Shown piece by piece: positions 54,487 to 62,242 of a stretch of DNA of 64,000 bases. The stretch spans positions 23,980 to 87,979 of the forward strand of contig NZ_GG666300.1 in the NCBI RefSeq assembly GCF_000159095.1, in the 5' to 3' direction. Under the pieces are notes generated by a model. That model made no database searches. It saw only the letters and a list, made by a program, of their open reading frames with translations, and had not been told where the DNA came from. This DNA is from Anaerococcus tetradius ATCC 35098 (lineage in GTDB: Bacteria > Bacillota > Clostridia > Tissierellales > Peptoniphilaceae). The position numbers and the translations under genes were made by a program. Numbering within the stretch: position 1 is the first letter of the stretch; the number at the start of each line of letters is the position of its first letter.

Positions 54487-54762
54487 ATGAACGAAGCTTT
54501 AGGAATGATTGAAACAAAAGGATTAGTAGGAAGTATTGAAGCAGCAGATGCAATGGTAAAAGCAGCTAACGTTACTCTTGTAGGAAAAGAACACGTTGGT
54601 GGAGGACTTGTAACAGTATCAGTTAGAGGAGATGTAGGAGCAGTAAAAGCAGCAACAGATGCAGGAGCCGCAGCAGCACAAAGAGTTGGAGAATTAGTAT
54701 CAGTTCACGTAATTCCAAGACCACACACAGAAGTAGAATCAATTTTACCAAAAAATAAATAA
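54487..54762 (+). CDS. BMC-domain hexameric shell protein (near-identical to the 52541 product)
   Basis: This 91-residue BMC domain reads [25 protein letters not shown], with pore [19 protein letters not shown]. It differs from the preceding BMC protein at only a few residues in the core (for example VSV for VLV) and lacks the N-terminal extension. AAAGGAG precedes the ATG. It is probably a major facet protein. Confidence 0.93.
   Translation: MNEALGMIETKGLVGSIEAADAMVKAANVTLVGKEHVGGGLVTVSVRGDVGAVKAATDAGAAAAQRVGELVSVHVIPRPHTEVESILPKNK
54499..54735 (+). repeat. Direct repeat, copy 2 (BMC gene core)
   Basis: Second copy of the 52559-52795 repeat. It shows about 97 percent identity with no gap, indicating a recent duplication or gene conversion. 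Confidence 0.9.
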
Positions 54763-54767
54763 AAATC

Positions 54768-55553
54768 ATGGAATATGATTTATCAAACTTTTATAAAGAT
54801 TTAAAGCTAAAGTTTAATAAATCAAATGGCAAGGAAATTCTTCTATTTTTGATGGGAGAATTTTCCAAAACTATAAGTTTGAAAGATGAAAGAGCCATTA
54901 TCGCTGTCGGTAATGAGCTCGCATCTTTTCTTAGAGTAAAGGGACAAACAGACTTTGCTTATAAGATTTATAAAGTAATAAAAAAATTAGTATTAAAGAG
55001 CTATGGATTTATTTCAAAAGACTATGCTAGTCTTTTAATAAATATTTCAAATTGTCATATAGTTGCTAAAAATTATGATCTGGCAATTGATGTTTTGTAT
55101 GAAACTGAAAATATTTTAAATCAATTAGAAGATACACAATATCTTATGGCAAGTGTATATAACAATAGATCCCAAGCTTATAGGGCAAAAAATATGCTTG
55201 ATTTAGCACAAAAAGATATTGAAAATGCTCTAAAAATTATAGAAAATAAAGAAAAAATAGCTGTATCTAAAATTAATCTTGCAGAAATTTTGACACTCAA
55301 AAAGAAATTTGCTGACGCCTTGGTAAATGCTAATGAGGCTATATTGTATTATGAAAAAAACAATTTAAGACTTCCTCACCTGGCTAATGCCTACGCAACA
55401 GCCGCAAATATTTATTATAATAATGAACAATATTATAAATCTGCATATTATTACGAAAAAGCTCTAGAAGTATTTGACGAAACCGTCGGCGAAGGTCCAA
55501 TTAAAGATATTTTAATTAAAAACTTAAAGCAAGCTAAAAAAAAGGGGATATAG
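54768..55553 (+). CDS. TPR-repeat protein
   Basis: This 261-residue soluble protein has about four tetratricopeptide repeats from residue 85 on: blocks beginning SLLINISNCHIVAKNYDLAI, ASVYNNRSQAYRAKNMLDLA, KINLAEILTLKKKFADALV and ANAYATAANIYYNNEQYYKS. The N-terminal 80 residues are helical. It lies 5 bases after the shell gene, with no clear ribosome binding site, and 1 base before the DUF4037 gene. A scaffold for the following enzymes is inferred. Confidence 0.72.
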   Translation: MEYDLSNFYKDLKLKFNKSNGKEILLFLMGEFSKTISLKDERAIIAVGNELASFLRVKGQTDFAYKIYKVIKKLVLKSYGFISKDYASLLINISNCHIVAKNYDLAIDVLYETENILNQLEDTQYLMASVYNNRSQAYRAKNMLDLAQKDIENALKIIENKEKIAVSKINLAEILTLKKKFADALVNANEAILYYEKNNLRLPHLANAYATAANIYYNNEQYYKSAYYYEKALEVFDETVGEGPIKDILIKNLKQAKKKGI

Positions 55554-55554
55554 A

Positions 55555-56481
55555 ATGAATGGTATAGATTTATCAAAAAAATATTTTTATGATATAGCTT
55601 ATCCTATTTTCAAAAAAAATTGTCCTGAAATTTTAGATATTTCATCAATTGGTCTTGTTGGGGAAGGATCTGAGTGTTTTGGCCTAGATGATGACATATC
55701 AAAGGATCATGATTTTGGTCCTGGATTTTGTATTTGGCTAAGTGAAGATGATGTTAAAATTTATAAAAATAGTATTGAATCTGTTTTGAAAAAATTACCA
55801 AAGGAATTTTTGGGATATAAAAGAATTGATTCACAAATTGCAGATAAAAGAGTAGGTTTATTTTCTGTAGAAGATTTTTATGAAAAATATACATCAGTTA
55901 GAAAGTTTCCAATTAATGATATAGATTTTTTAAAAATTCCAGAATCTTTTCTTGCTACTGTTACTAATGGAGAAATTTTTTTAGATAATTGTAAATTATT
56001 TTCAGCTTATAGAAAATATTTATTAGATTTTTATCCAGAAGATGTAATTAGAAAAAAACTTGCTGCCTATCTTTTTCAAATGGCTCAAGCTGGACAATAT
56101 AACTTGAAGAGGTCTCTTGATAGAAGTGATATTTCAGCAACATTTTTTGCAAAGGCTGAGTTTATGGAAGCTTTATTTGGAGTACTTTTTTTATTTGCAA
56201 AAGTCTATATGCCTTATTATAAGTTAAGATACAAAAGATTAGTACAAATTAATTATTATCCTAGCCAATTATTTGAAGATATGAATAAATTTATCCTAGC
56301 AAATAGTAAAAAAGATCTTTTATATTTGAGTGAAAAGTTAAGTATTTATGTAAAAGACATTTTAAAATATAGGTCAATCACTAGGTCAAATGATGATTTT
56401 TTATTAACTCATGCAATTGAGGTGCAAAATTCTATTAAAAATCCACAAATTAGGGCTATTAATTTGGTGAAAGGAAATTAA
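55555..56481 (+). CDS. DUF4037 nucleotidyltransferase-fold protein
   Basis: This 308-residue protein has GLVGEGSECFG (about 33-43) followed by KDHDFG (Asp51, Asp53): the hG-GS ... DxD signature of the Pol-beta-type nucleotidyltransferase superfamily with an 11-residue gap. The C-terminal part is helical and matches DUF4037 (YLLDFYPEDVIRKKLAAYLFQMAQAGQYN). All visible catalytic residues are intact, so it may transfer a nucleotide to a protein, RNA or small molecule. The substrate is unknown. Confidence 0.72.
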   Translation: MNGIDLSKKYFYDIAYPIFKKNCPEILDISSIGLVGEGSECFGLDDDISKDHDFGPGFCIWLSEDDVKIYKNSIESVLKKLPKEFLGYKRIDSQIADKRVGLFSVEDFYEKYTSVRKFPINDIDFLKIPESFLATVTNGEIFLDNCKLFSAYRKYLLDFYPEDVIRKKLAAYLFQMAQAGQYNLKRSLDRSDISATFFAKAEFMEALFGVLFLFAKVYMPYYKLRYKRLVQINYYPSQLFEDMNKFILANSKKDLLYLSEKLSIYVKDILKYRSITRSNDDFLLTHAIEVQNSIKNPQIRAINLVKGN

Positions 56482-56482
56482 T

Positions 56483-57112
56483 ATGAGGTACTTATTTAAA
56501 AATATTGACAAAAACTTGATGAAAGATATACTTAATGATTATAAATTATCTTGTATTTTCGATGAGCTTTCTTGGATTTTGGACTTTGAATGGAAAAGTT
56601 TTGACAAGATTAGGGGATTAAATGGTAGGGCAATTTGCCAAGATTCGCCTAAAGAATTTTTTATTATGAGGCTTGCTCAATATTTAGCCTATAATGAAAA
56701 AGTTGTAAATTATTTATACGAGGACCTAAAAAAAGCAGAAAAAAATGATTTTAATCCCATTTTTGATAAGTATGCTAGAATGATGGAATTTACAGATAAG
56801 GATAAGTTTGAAATTATTAAAGAAAACTTAGAAGACTTATCACAGGTTAAGATTCATCTTTTAGAAAAAATTAAAAATATCCTAAAGTCAAAGTCAACAG
56901 ATACTCCAAAAGAATTAGAAAAAATAAGGCCTAGAGAGTCTGAAGATAAGAAAATTTCATCTTATGATTATTATATAGCTGAAATTTCTTCTTTGTCTTT
57001 AAAAACTTTGTGGGCTATTGAAGAGATGATAAATCATCCTCCTTTTAACTTAGAAGAAAATATTTATGATAACACAAAATATTTATTTGAAAGATTAAAT
57101 ATTAAGGAGTAA
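56483..57112 (+). CDS. DUF4125 protein
   Basis: This 209-residue, mostly helical protein has DELSWILDFEWKSFDKIRG, NGRAICQDSPKEFFIMRLAQY and TLWAIEEMINHPPFN, which I recognise as the DUF4125 pattern. It follows the DUF4037 gene by 1 base; the two families often occur together. It could be the partner or substrate of the nucleotidyltransferase. No catalytic motif is evident. Confidence 0.6.
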   Translation: MRYLFKNIDKNLMKDILNDYKLSCIFDELSWILDFEWKSFDKIRGLNGRAICQDSPKEFFIMRLAQYLAYNEKVVNYLYEDLKKAEKNDFNPIFDKYARMMEFTDKDKFEIIKENLEDLSQVKIHLLEKIKNILKSKSTDTPKELEKIRPRESEDKKISSYDYYIAEISSLSLKTLWAIEEMINHPPFNLEENIYDNTKYLFERLNIKE

Positions 57113-57114
57113 GA

Positions 57115-57975
57115 ATGATCAAAAAAGAAAAACCATACTCAATTGGTGAAGCTTCAAATAAAGCACAAGTATCTACGAGAACCTTAAGACATTATGAAAG
57201 TATAGGGCTTATTAAACCAGATTTTGTTAAAGAAAATGGATATAGATATTATACAGATGAAACTATACTTGTAATTTCTTTAATAAAATATTTACAATTT
57301 ATGGATTTCACATTGGATGAGATTAGAAATTTTATTTCTAATACAGAATATAATGATGTTAGCAAGACCTTTAATGAACTTATTAAAAGAACTAGTGAAG
57401 AAATAAAAAGATTAGATGAAAGATTAACGATAATAAAAGATTGGAACGAGCTAATATCAGAAGCTTCGTCTGCCTTTTTAATAGGAAACAACACTCCAAG
57501 TATTAAATACATAAAGGAAAGCGAATTAATTTCCTATCCTATGGATTTTGATTTTTACTATGAAGATACTGTCCTAGATTTAGACTTTGCAAATTTTGTA
57601 AAAAGTAAAGATAACAAGATTACAGGTCCTGTTATGTTTTATTTTGATTCTTATATTGATAGATTAATGTGCGAAAACGATAATAGACCTATAAAGGGTC
57701 GATACATTCAAAGAACTGTTAATCCTATCAAAGATCAAAAAGATATTTTCACCATAAAAGATGGAATTTATGGGTCTATTTATCATTTTGGAAAATATGA
57801 AAATTTAAGTAAATCCTATCAAAAACTTATAAATCGGGCTAAAAAATATAGGTATAAATTATCAAAAGAGGTTATAGAAAGATTTGTAGTGGATTCTTGG
57901 ACTTTTAGAGATGAAGAAAAATATGTAACAGAGATACTAATACCGATAGAAATGAAAGTAGAGGAAAATAAATGA
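57115..57975 (+). CDS. MerR-family regulator with GyrI-like effector domain
   Basis: This 286-residue protein has an N-terminal MerR winged helix (YSIGEASNKAQVSTRTLRHYE, about 8-28, then GYRYYTDE). A coiled-coil dimer helix (about 80-115) and a C-terminal effector-binding domain with GIYGSIYHFGKYENLSKSYQKL follow. This is the BmrR/BltR layout, able to sense small amines or hydrophobic cations. It is likely the activator of the 19-bp-spacer promoter at 41708, responding to choline or a related compound (inference). It overlaps the next gene by 4 bases. Confidence 0.85.
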   Translation: MIKKEKPYSIGEASNKAQVSTRTLRHYESIGLIKPDFVKENGYRYYTDETILVISLIKYLQFMDFTLDEIRNFISNTEYNDVSKTFNELIKRTSEEIKRLDERLTIIKDWNELISEASSAFLIGNNTPSIKYIKESELISYPMDFDFYYEDTVLDLDFANFVKSKDNKITGPVMFYFDSYIDRLMCENDNRPIKGRYIQRTVNPIKDQKDIFTIKDGIYGSIYHFGKYENLSKSYQKLINRAKKYRYKLSKEVIERFVVDSWTFRDEEKYVTEILIPIEMKVEENK

Positions 57976-59057
57976 CATTTTCAGTAAAACCTACTATAAA
58001 TGTTGGAGATGATAGCCTAAAAATTTTAAATTCTTTAGACGTAAATAAAATATTTTTTGTAACAGATCCATTTGTAGTAGAAAGCAAAATGATAGACCAA
58101 GTAACAAGCCTGCTAAATAAAAATATTTCTTATGATATTTTTAGTGAAATCAAACCAGACCCAAGCCAAGAATTAGTTGAAGAAGGAAAAAAAGCTTTAA
58201 AAGCTTCAAATCCTGAATTGGTTTGTGCAATTGGTGGAGGATCTGCGATAGATGCTACAAAGGCTATTATTTATGATATATACAAGGAAGAAAAAGTAAA
58301 GAAAACTTTTGTTGCTATACCAACCACAGCAGGTACAGGAAGTGAGTCAACGAATTTTGCAGTTGTAACTGTAGGAAGTGATAAAAAAGTATTAATAGAT
58401 GATATAATGCTTCCAGATTATGCCCTATTAATTCCAAAATTTACAAAAACCGTGCCAAATTTTATCACTGCTGATACAGGAATGGACGTATTAACTCACG
58501 CAATAGAAGCATATATTAGTAAAAACGCATCAATATATACTGATACATTTTCAAAAACTTGCATAGAAACAGTATTTGAAATTTTGCCAAAAGTATATGA
58601 TGATGGAGATAGGTTAAAACTTAGAGAAAAAATGCTAGAAGTTTCAAATATGGCAGGAATTGCCTTTAACAATGCAGGACTTGGAATAAACCATTCCCTA
58701 GCCCATACAATTGGCGGAACTTTCCATATTTCTCACGGAAGATTAAATGCAATACTTCTTCCTTACGTAATAGAATATAATTGTAAAAATTCCGATGATA
58801 CTAGAAAAAAATTAGATGATTTAGCTCAAAAATTAAATCATAGGGATTACACTTGCCTTATTAAAGTCATTAAAGAAATGAATAAAAAATTCAATATTCC
58901 AGAAAAATTAAGTGGCCTTGGGAAAATCGATGAAAAAACTTACCAAGATTCAATAGATAAAATGGCACTTACAGCCCTAAATGACAGGTGCACACCAACA
59001 AATCCAGCCTTGGTAACAAAATTTGATTTAGCAAATATCCTAAGGGATGCTTTTTAA
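57972..59057 (+). CDS. cutO: Iron-containing alcohol dehydrogenase
   Basis: This 361-residue group III ADH has GGGSAIDATKA (about 92-102, NAD-binding), TTAGTGSE, and iron ligands in DTGMDVLTHAIEAY (Asp/His), NHSLAHTIGG and HGRLNAILLPYV. It reduces acetaldehyde to ethanol, regenerating NAD for the aldehyde dehydrogenase. It is the last gene of the cut operon and overlaps merR by 4 bases. No targeting peptide is evident. Confidence 0.9.
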   Translation: MTFSVKPTINVGDDSLKILNSLDVNKIFFVTDPFVVESKMIDQVTSLLNKNISYDIFSEIKPDPSQELVEEGKKALKASNPELVCAIGGGSAIDATKAIIYDIYKEEKVKKTFVAIPTTAGTGSESTNFAVVTVGSDKKVLIDDIMLPDYALLIPKFTKTVPNFITADTGMDVLTHAIEAYISKNASIYTDTFSKTCIETVFEILPKVYDDGDRLKLREKMLEVSNMAGIAFNNAGLGINHSLAHTIGGTFHISHGRLNAILLPYVIEYNCKNSDDTRKKLDDLAQKLNHRDYTCLIKVIKEMNKKFNIPEKLSGLGKIDEKTYQDSIDKMALTALNDRCTPTNPALVTKFDLANILRDAF

Positions 59058-59083
59058 ATTTTCAAAATTCATGTGTAAAAAAA

Positions 59084-59154
59084 TGACCTTAAAAGTTGAA
59101 CTGCCCCCCCAAAAGTTAGACCTAAAAACTAACAAAAGGAGGTCAGTTTTTTTA
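59084..59154. mobile_element. End remnant of an IS3-family (IS150-like) insertion sequence
   Basis: TGAACTGCCCCCCCAAAAGTTAG (59097-59119) resembles the terminal inverted repeat of IS150-type elements. It is followed by the usual leader up to an ATG at 59154. No transposase follows and no matching right end was seen. TGACCT/AGGTCA arms (59084 and 59140) could form a hairpin. It marks old transposition at the right edge of the cut operon. Confidence 0.55.
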
Positions 59155-59431
59155 TGAAAAATATAGAAAAATTATATACTTTCGTATTTAAAAGTTTATT
59201 ATAAAAATATAAAAATATTATAAGCTCTCCTATTGCAAAAAATCCTAATAAGACTAAAGAATGTGGACATATAAATCTAAAGTTATTTGATTCAATTGCC
59301 AAAAAGTTAAGTCCTATTATTTTTAAAGATTTATAGTAAGTTACAAATCCAAACATTGAAGAAATTATAGACAGAAGAAATATTATTCCAAAAGGCTTTA
59401 CTGCTAAATGTGAAAATATACAGGCCTAAAA
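59155..59431. other. AT-rich gap without recognisable gene
   Basis: Nothing convincing is present on either strand. A minus-strand open frame (about 59356-59129) encodes a hydrophobic 75-residue string without a ribosome binding site or recognisable family, and is probably debris. Confidence 0.5.
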
Positions 59432-59716
59432 GCTAATGAGTATAGGGTTAAGAATATGAAAACAAAAAGGGGGACTTGTAACATTGCTAAGAAAAGAATA
59501 TGGATAAATCTTTAATTAGTAAACAAACCCATGGAATGTTTAGAATATGTCATTACTCATGAGTTGGTTCATTTGATAGAAAAAAATCACACCAATAGAT
59601 TTCACGCTTTAGTAGAAGAATTTTATCCCACATGGAAATAGTATAGAAAATTATTATCACAAATGCCATTAGATTATCTGGAAAAGGACAATAACAAGGA
59701 GGATAAAGACATCTAG
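59432..59716 (+). pseudogene. Broken YgjP/DUF45-type metallopeptidase gene
   Basis: The frame reads GTCNIAKKRIWINL, stop, LVNKPMECLEYVITHELVHL and EKNHTNRFHALVEEFYPTWK, stop, YRKLLSQMPLD. It has the HELVH zinc motif and the N-x-x-RFHAL third-ligand region of YgjP-like (DUF45) peptidases. Two in-frame stops and the lost N-terminal half make it a pseudogene. Confidence 0.75.
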
Positions 59717-59947
59717 CGATTTATTGCAATAAAAGGATGAAAATTCTATAAATCTTGTTATTACAATATGGATGAATTTTTAAAGGCTAGGAGCATTTAA
59801 GCTCTTAGCTTTTTATAATACCAACTAATAAATCCCAAATCAAAAATCCAAAGCAACTAGGTATTATTCTCGATTTATCCTTTTTCCTTTTAACTCAGCT
59901 ATTATTAATATATAATAATAAGATAAGAAAAAGTTAGTGAGGGTGTT
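59717..59947. other. Intergenic stretch with one terminator-like hairpin
   Basis: GCTAGGAGC (59786-59794) pairs with GCTCTTAGC (59801-59809), followed by five Ts, a terminator for the decayed peptidase gene. AT-rich DNA upstream of the NUDIX start (around 59911-59935) probably holds its promoter. No gene is seen. Confidence 0.55.
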
Positions 59948-60391
59948 ATGAATATAAAGTTAATGAATATGGTAATGATTTGTGATGATGTTAATGATAG
60001 GGTTCTTGTTCTTGATAAGGTTAAAAAGTATGGCTGGGAAGGGCTTACTTTTCCTGGGGGCAAGGTCGAGGAAGGCGAAAGCCTTACTGATTCTGTGATA
60101 AGGGAGGCCAAGGAGGAAACTAACCTCGATATCAAAAATCCTAAGCTTGTTGGTGTGATTAGTTGGATTTATGGAGAGAATAGGGATTTGGGCTTTATTT
60201 ATAAGACTAATGAGTTTTCTGGAAAGCTTATCGAAGAAAATCGTGAGGGTAGACTTTTTTGGGCTTCTTATGAAAAGATGAAGGCTATGGATGGCCTATC
60301 AGAATCCATGGATAAGATTTTTAAAATCTATGATGGAAAGTGTAGGGAGATTACTTGGTTTTATGATGAAGGAAGAGTTATTTATCAATAG
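59948..60391 (+). CDS. NUDIX hydrolase (MutT/8-oxo-dGTPase-like)
   Basis: This 147-residue protein has the NUDIX box GGKVEEGESLTDSVIREAKEET (about 37-58; GX5EX7REUXEEXG-type). It most resembles MutT-like nucleoside triphosphate diphosphatases; the exact substrate is unknown. A degraded relative lies at 41370 on the other side of the cut island. Confidence 0.88.
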   Translation: MNIKLMNMVMICDDVNDRVLVLDKVKKYGWEGLTFPGGKVEEGESLTDSVIREAKEETNLDIKNPKLVGVISWIYGENRDLGFIYKTNEFSGKLIEENREGRLFWASYEKMKAMDGLSESMDKIFKIYDGKCREITWFYDEGRVIYQ

Positions 60392-60409
60392 AAACTAGGA
60401 AAGTTATTA

Positions 60410-60438
60410 TTGAAAAGTGATTAGCTTTCTGTTATACT
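60410..60438 (+). promoter_or_regulatory. Promoter of the FemX-ABC operon
   Basis: TTGAAA (60410-60415), a 17-bp spacer and TATACT (60433-60438). A short ATGGT/ACCAT dyad follows just downstream, near the likely transcription start. Confidence 0.6.
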
Positions 60439-60500
60439 TTAGTTAGTGTATGGTACAGACCATAACAGTTCGGTTATTAAAAATTGAAAGTGAGTAATAT

Positions 60501-61526
60501 ATGATTTTAGATAAAAATAATCCTGATTTAGTGAAAAAATATAATGATTTTATTAAAAATTCAGAATATGGAAATTTTATGCAGGATATGCGCTGGGCAA
60601 ATATTAAGGCGAATTGGAATAGTGTATATTTTTATGTCGAAGAGGAAGGCGAGATTAAGGGAGCTCTTTCTGTTATTTATATTAGGGATGGCAAGGTTGG
60701 AAAGAATTTCTTCTATGCAACAAGAGGGCCTGTTGCAGACCTTCATGATATAGACCTTGTGAAAAAACTTATAGGAGAGGCTAGCGATTTTGCTAGGAAA
60801 AATGACGGCTTCCTCCTTCGTATTGATCCTCTTGTAAGATTTGACGAAAAGCTCGTTAAATTTTATGAGGATGAGGGGATTGTAATTAGGCACGATAAGA
60901 CCACATCTTCCCAACCCCTTCTTAATATGGTTTTGGATATTAAGGGAAGAGATGCGGAAGAAATTTTTGCAAATTTTTCTAAAAATACGAGAAAGCATAC
61001 AAGAAAGTCTTACAGGGATGGGATAGTTACTAAGGAATTGGGCGAAGAAGGGGTGGATATTCTCTACAAACAAGTAGTAGAAACTGCCGAAAGAGCTGGA
61101 ATCAACCACAGACCTTATGAGTATTTCAAGGCCCTTTATGATAATTACAAGGACGAGATTAGATTATCAGCTTGTTTTTATGAGGATGATGCCCTTTGCT
61201 CATCTATGCTAATTTGTTATGGAAACAGGGCCCTTGCCCTTTATGGTGGCTCTAGTGATGAGCATAAGGATATGGGTCAAAATTATCAGATAAACTACGA
61301 AGAAGTTAAGTACGCTTCAGAAAATGACTATGCTTATTATGATATGGGCGGAATTTTTGAGGCTGATGATAGTGATGGTCTTTACAGTTTTAAGAGAAAA
61401 TTTACCGAAGAGAATGTAGAAAATCTCATCGGTGAAATAGATATAGTTCTAGATGATAAGCTTTATGAAGAATATATCAAGGAGAAAAATCCTCACTTTA
61501 AGAGAGAAGAAGAAAAGGAAGATTAG
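60501..61526 (+). CDS. FemX/FemAB-family aminoacyltransferase
   Basis: This 341-residue protein has tandem GNAT-like domains of the Fem family: NFMQDMRWANIKANW near the start, YATRGPV (about 73-79), FANFSKNTRKHTRKSYRDGI (about 153-172), and ALYGGSSDEHKDMGQNYQINYE and YDMGGI near the end. Such enzymes add amino acids from tRNA to lipid II to build peptidoglycan cross-bridges. It overlaps the next gene by one base. Confidence 0.88.
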   Translation: MILDKNNPDLVKKYNDFIKNSEYGNFMQDMRWANIKANWNSVYFYVEEEGEIKGALSVIYIRDGKVGKNFFYATRGPVADLHDIDLVKKLIGEASDFARKNDGFLLRIDPLVRFDEKLVKFYEDEGIVIRHDKTTSSQPLLNMVLDIKGRDAEEIFANFSKNTRKHTRKSYRDGIVTKELGEEGVDILYKQVVETAERAGINHRPYEYFKALYDNYKDEIRLSACFYEDDALCSSMLICYGNRALALYGGSSDEHKDMGQNYQINYEEVKYASENDYAYYDMGGIFEADDSDGLYSFKRKFTEENVENLIGEIDIVLDDKLYEEYIKEKNPHFKREEEKED

Positions 61527-62242
61527 TGAGCCTAATTGAGATTAGGGGGCTTAAAAAATATTACAAGCTAGGCGGTAATGTTATAAAGGCCCTAGATGGG
61601 ATAGACCTAGATATAGAAAAGGGCGAGTTTGTTGCCCTTTTAGGAACTAGTGGTTCTGGTAAATCTACCCTCCTAAATATGCTAGCAGGCCTTGAAAGAC
61701 CGACCAAGGGGACTATCAAGTATGGTAATATTTCCCTAACTGATCTTAACGAAGAGCAGATAACTAAGTTTAGGAATCTAAATATCGGCTTCGTCTTTCA
61801 GTCCTACAACCTCCTTCCCTATCTATCAGCCTGGGAGAATGTATCCCTTCCCTTAACCTTTAAGGGCCTAAATAAGGAAGATAGAAAGAAGGAAGCCTAT
61901 AAAATTTTAAAGCAAGTAGGTTTAGCTGATAGGATGGACAATAGACCGAACGAGCTATCTGGTGGTCAACAGCAAAGGGTATCTATTGCTCGTGCCTTTG
62001 TTGGAAGGCCAAAGATAATTTTTGCGGACGAGCCAACAGGAAACCTTGACACCAAGACTAGCTTTGAGGTAATGAAGCTTATTAAAAATATTACAAGAGA
62101 GAACAAACAAACCTTCATTATGGTAACCCATGATGATGAAATGACAGAATTTGCAGACAAAGTCCTCTTTATGAGAGATGGACACTTAGATAAAATCCAC
62201 GAGAAACTAACAATAGATGAGGTATTAGAAAATGATGGGTAA
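61526..62242 (+). CDS. ABC transporter ATP-binding protein (LolD/MacB type)
   Basis: This 238-residue ATPase has Walker A GTSGSGKST, signature ELSGGQQQR, Walker B IIFADEPTGNLD and MVTHD. The start is GTG, overlapping the previous stop. It belongs to the type VII (MacB/FtsE/LolD) group, consistent with the FtsX-like permease at 63244. The substrate or mechanical role is unknown. Confidence 0.92.
   Translation: MSLIEIRGLKKYYKLGGNVIKALDGIDLDIEKGEFVALLGTSGSGKSTLLNMLAGLERPTKGTIKYGNISLTDLNEEQITKFRNLNIGFVFQSYNLLPYLSAWENVSLPLTFKGLNKEDRKKEAYKILKQVGLADRMDNRPNELSGGQQQRVSIARAFVGRPKIIFADEPTGNLDTKTSFEVMKLIKNITRENKQTFIMVTHDDEMTEFADKVLFMRDGHLDKIHEKLTIDEVLENDG

Larger units (their letters stand above)
41708..59057 (+). 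other. Choline-utilisation glycyl-radical microcompartment (cut) island
   Basis: Eighteen co-directional genes encode an encapsulated pathway. CutC/CutD split choline to trimethylamine and acetaldehyde, an acylating aldehyde dehydrogenase and PduL convert part to acetyl phosphate, and an iron alcohol dehydrogenase makes ethanol and recycles NADH. Shell genes are six BMC-domain proteins and one pentamer gene; no tandem-domain BMC-T gene is present. The DNA is visibly more AT-rich than its surroundings, and decayed genes lie at both ends, which suggests horizontal acquisition. Confidence 0.9.

Noticed and set aside
55555-57112. MNT-HEPN type toxin-antitoxin pair
   Set aside because: DUF4037 has a nucleotidyltransferase motif and DUF4125 is helical, but no RX4-6H HEPN motif was seen in DUF4125, and both proteins are larger than typical pairs.
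59129-59356. Minus-strand 75-residue hydrophobic protein
   Set aside because: It lies in AT-rich debris, overlaps the IS remnant, and has no ribosome binding site or recognisable family.
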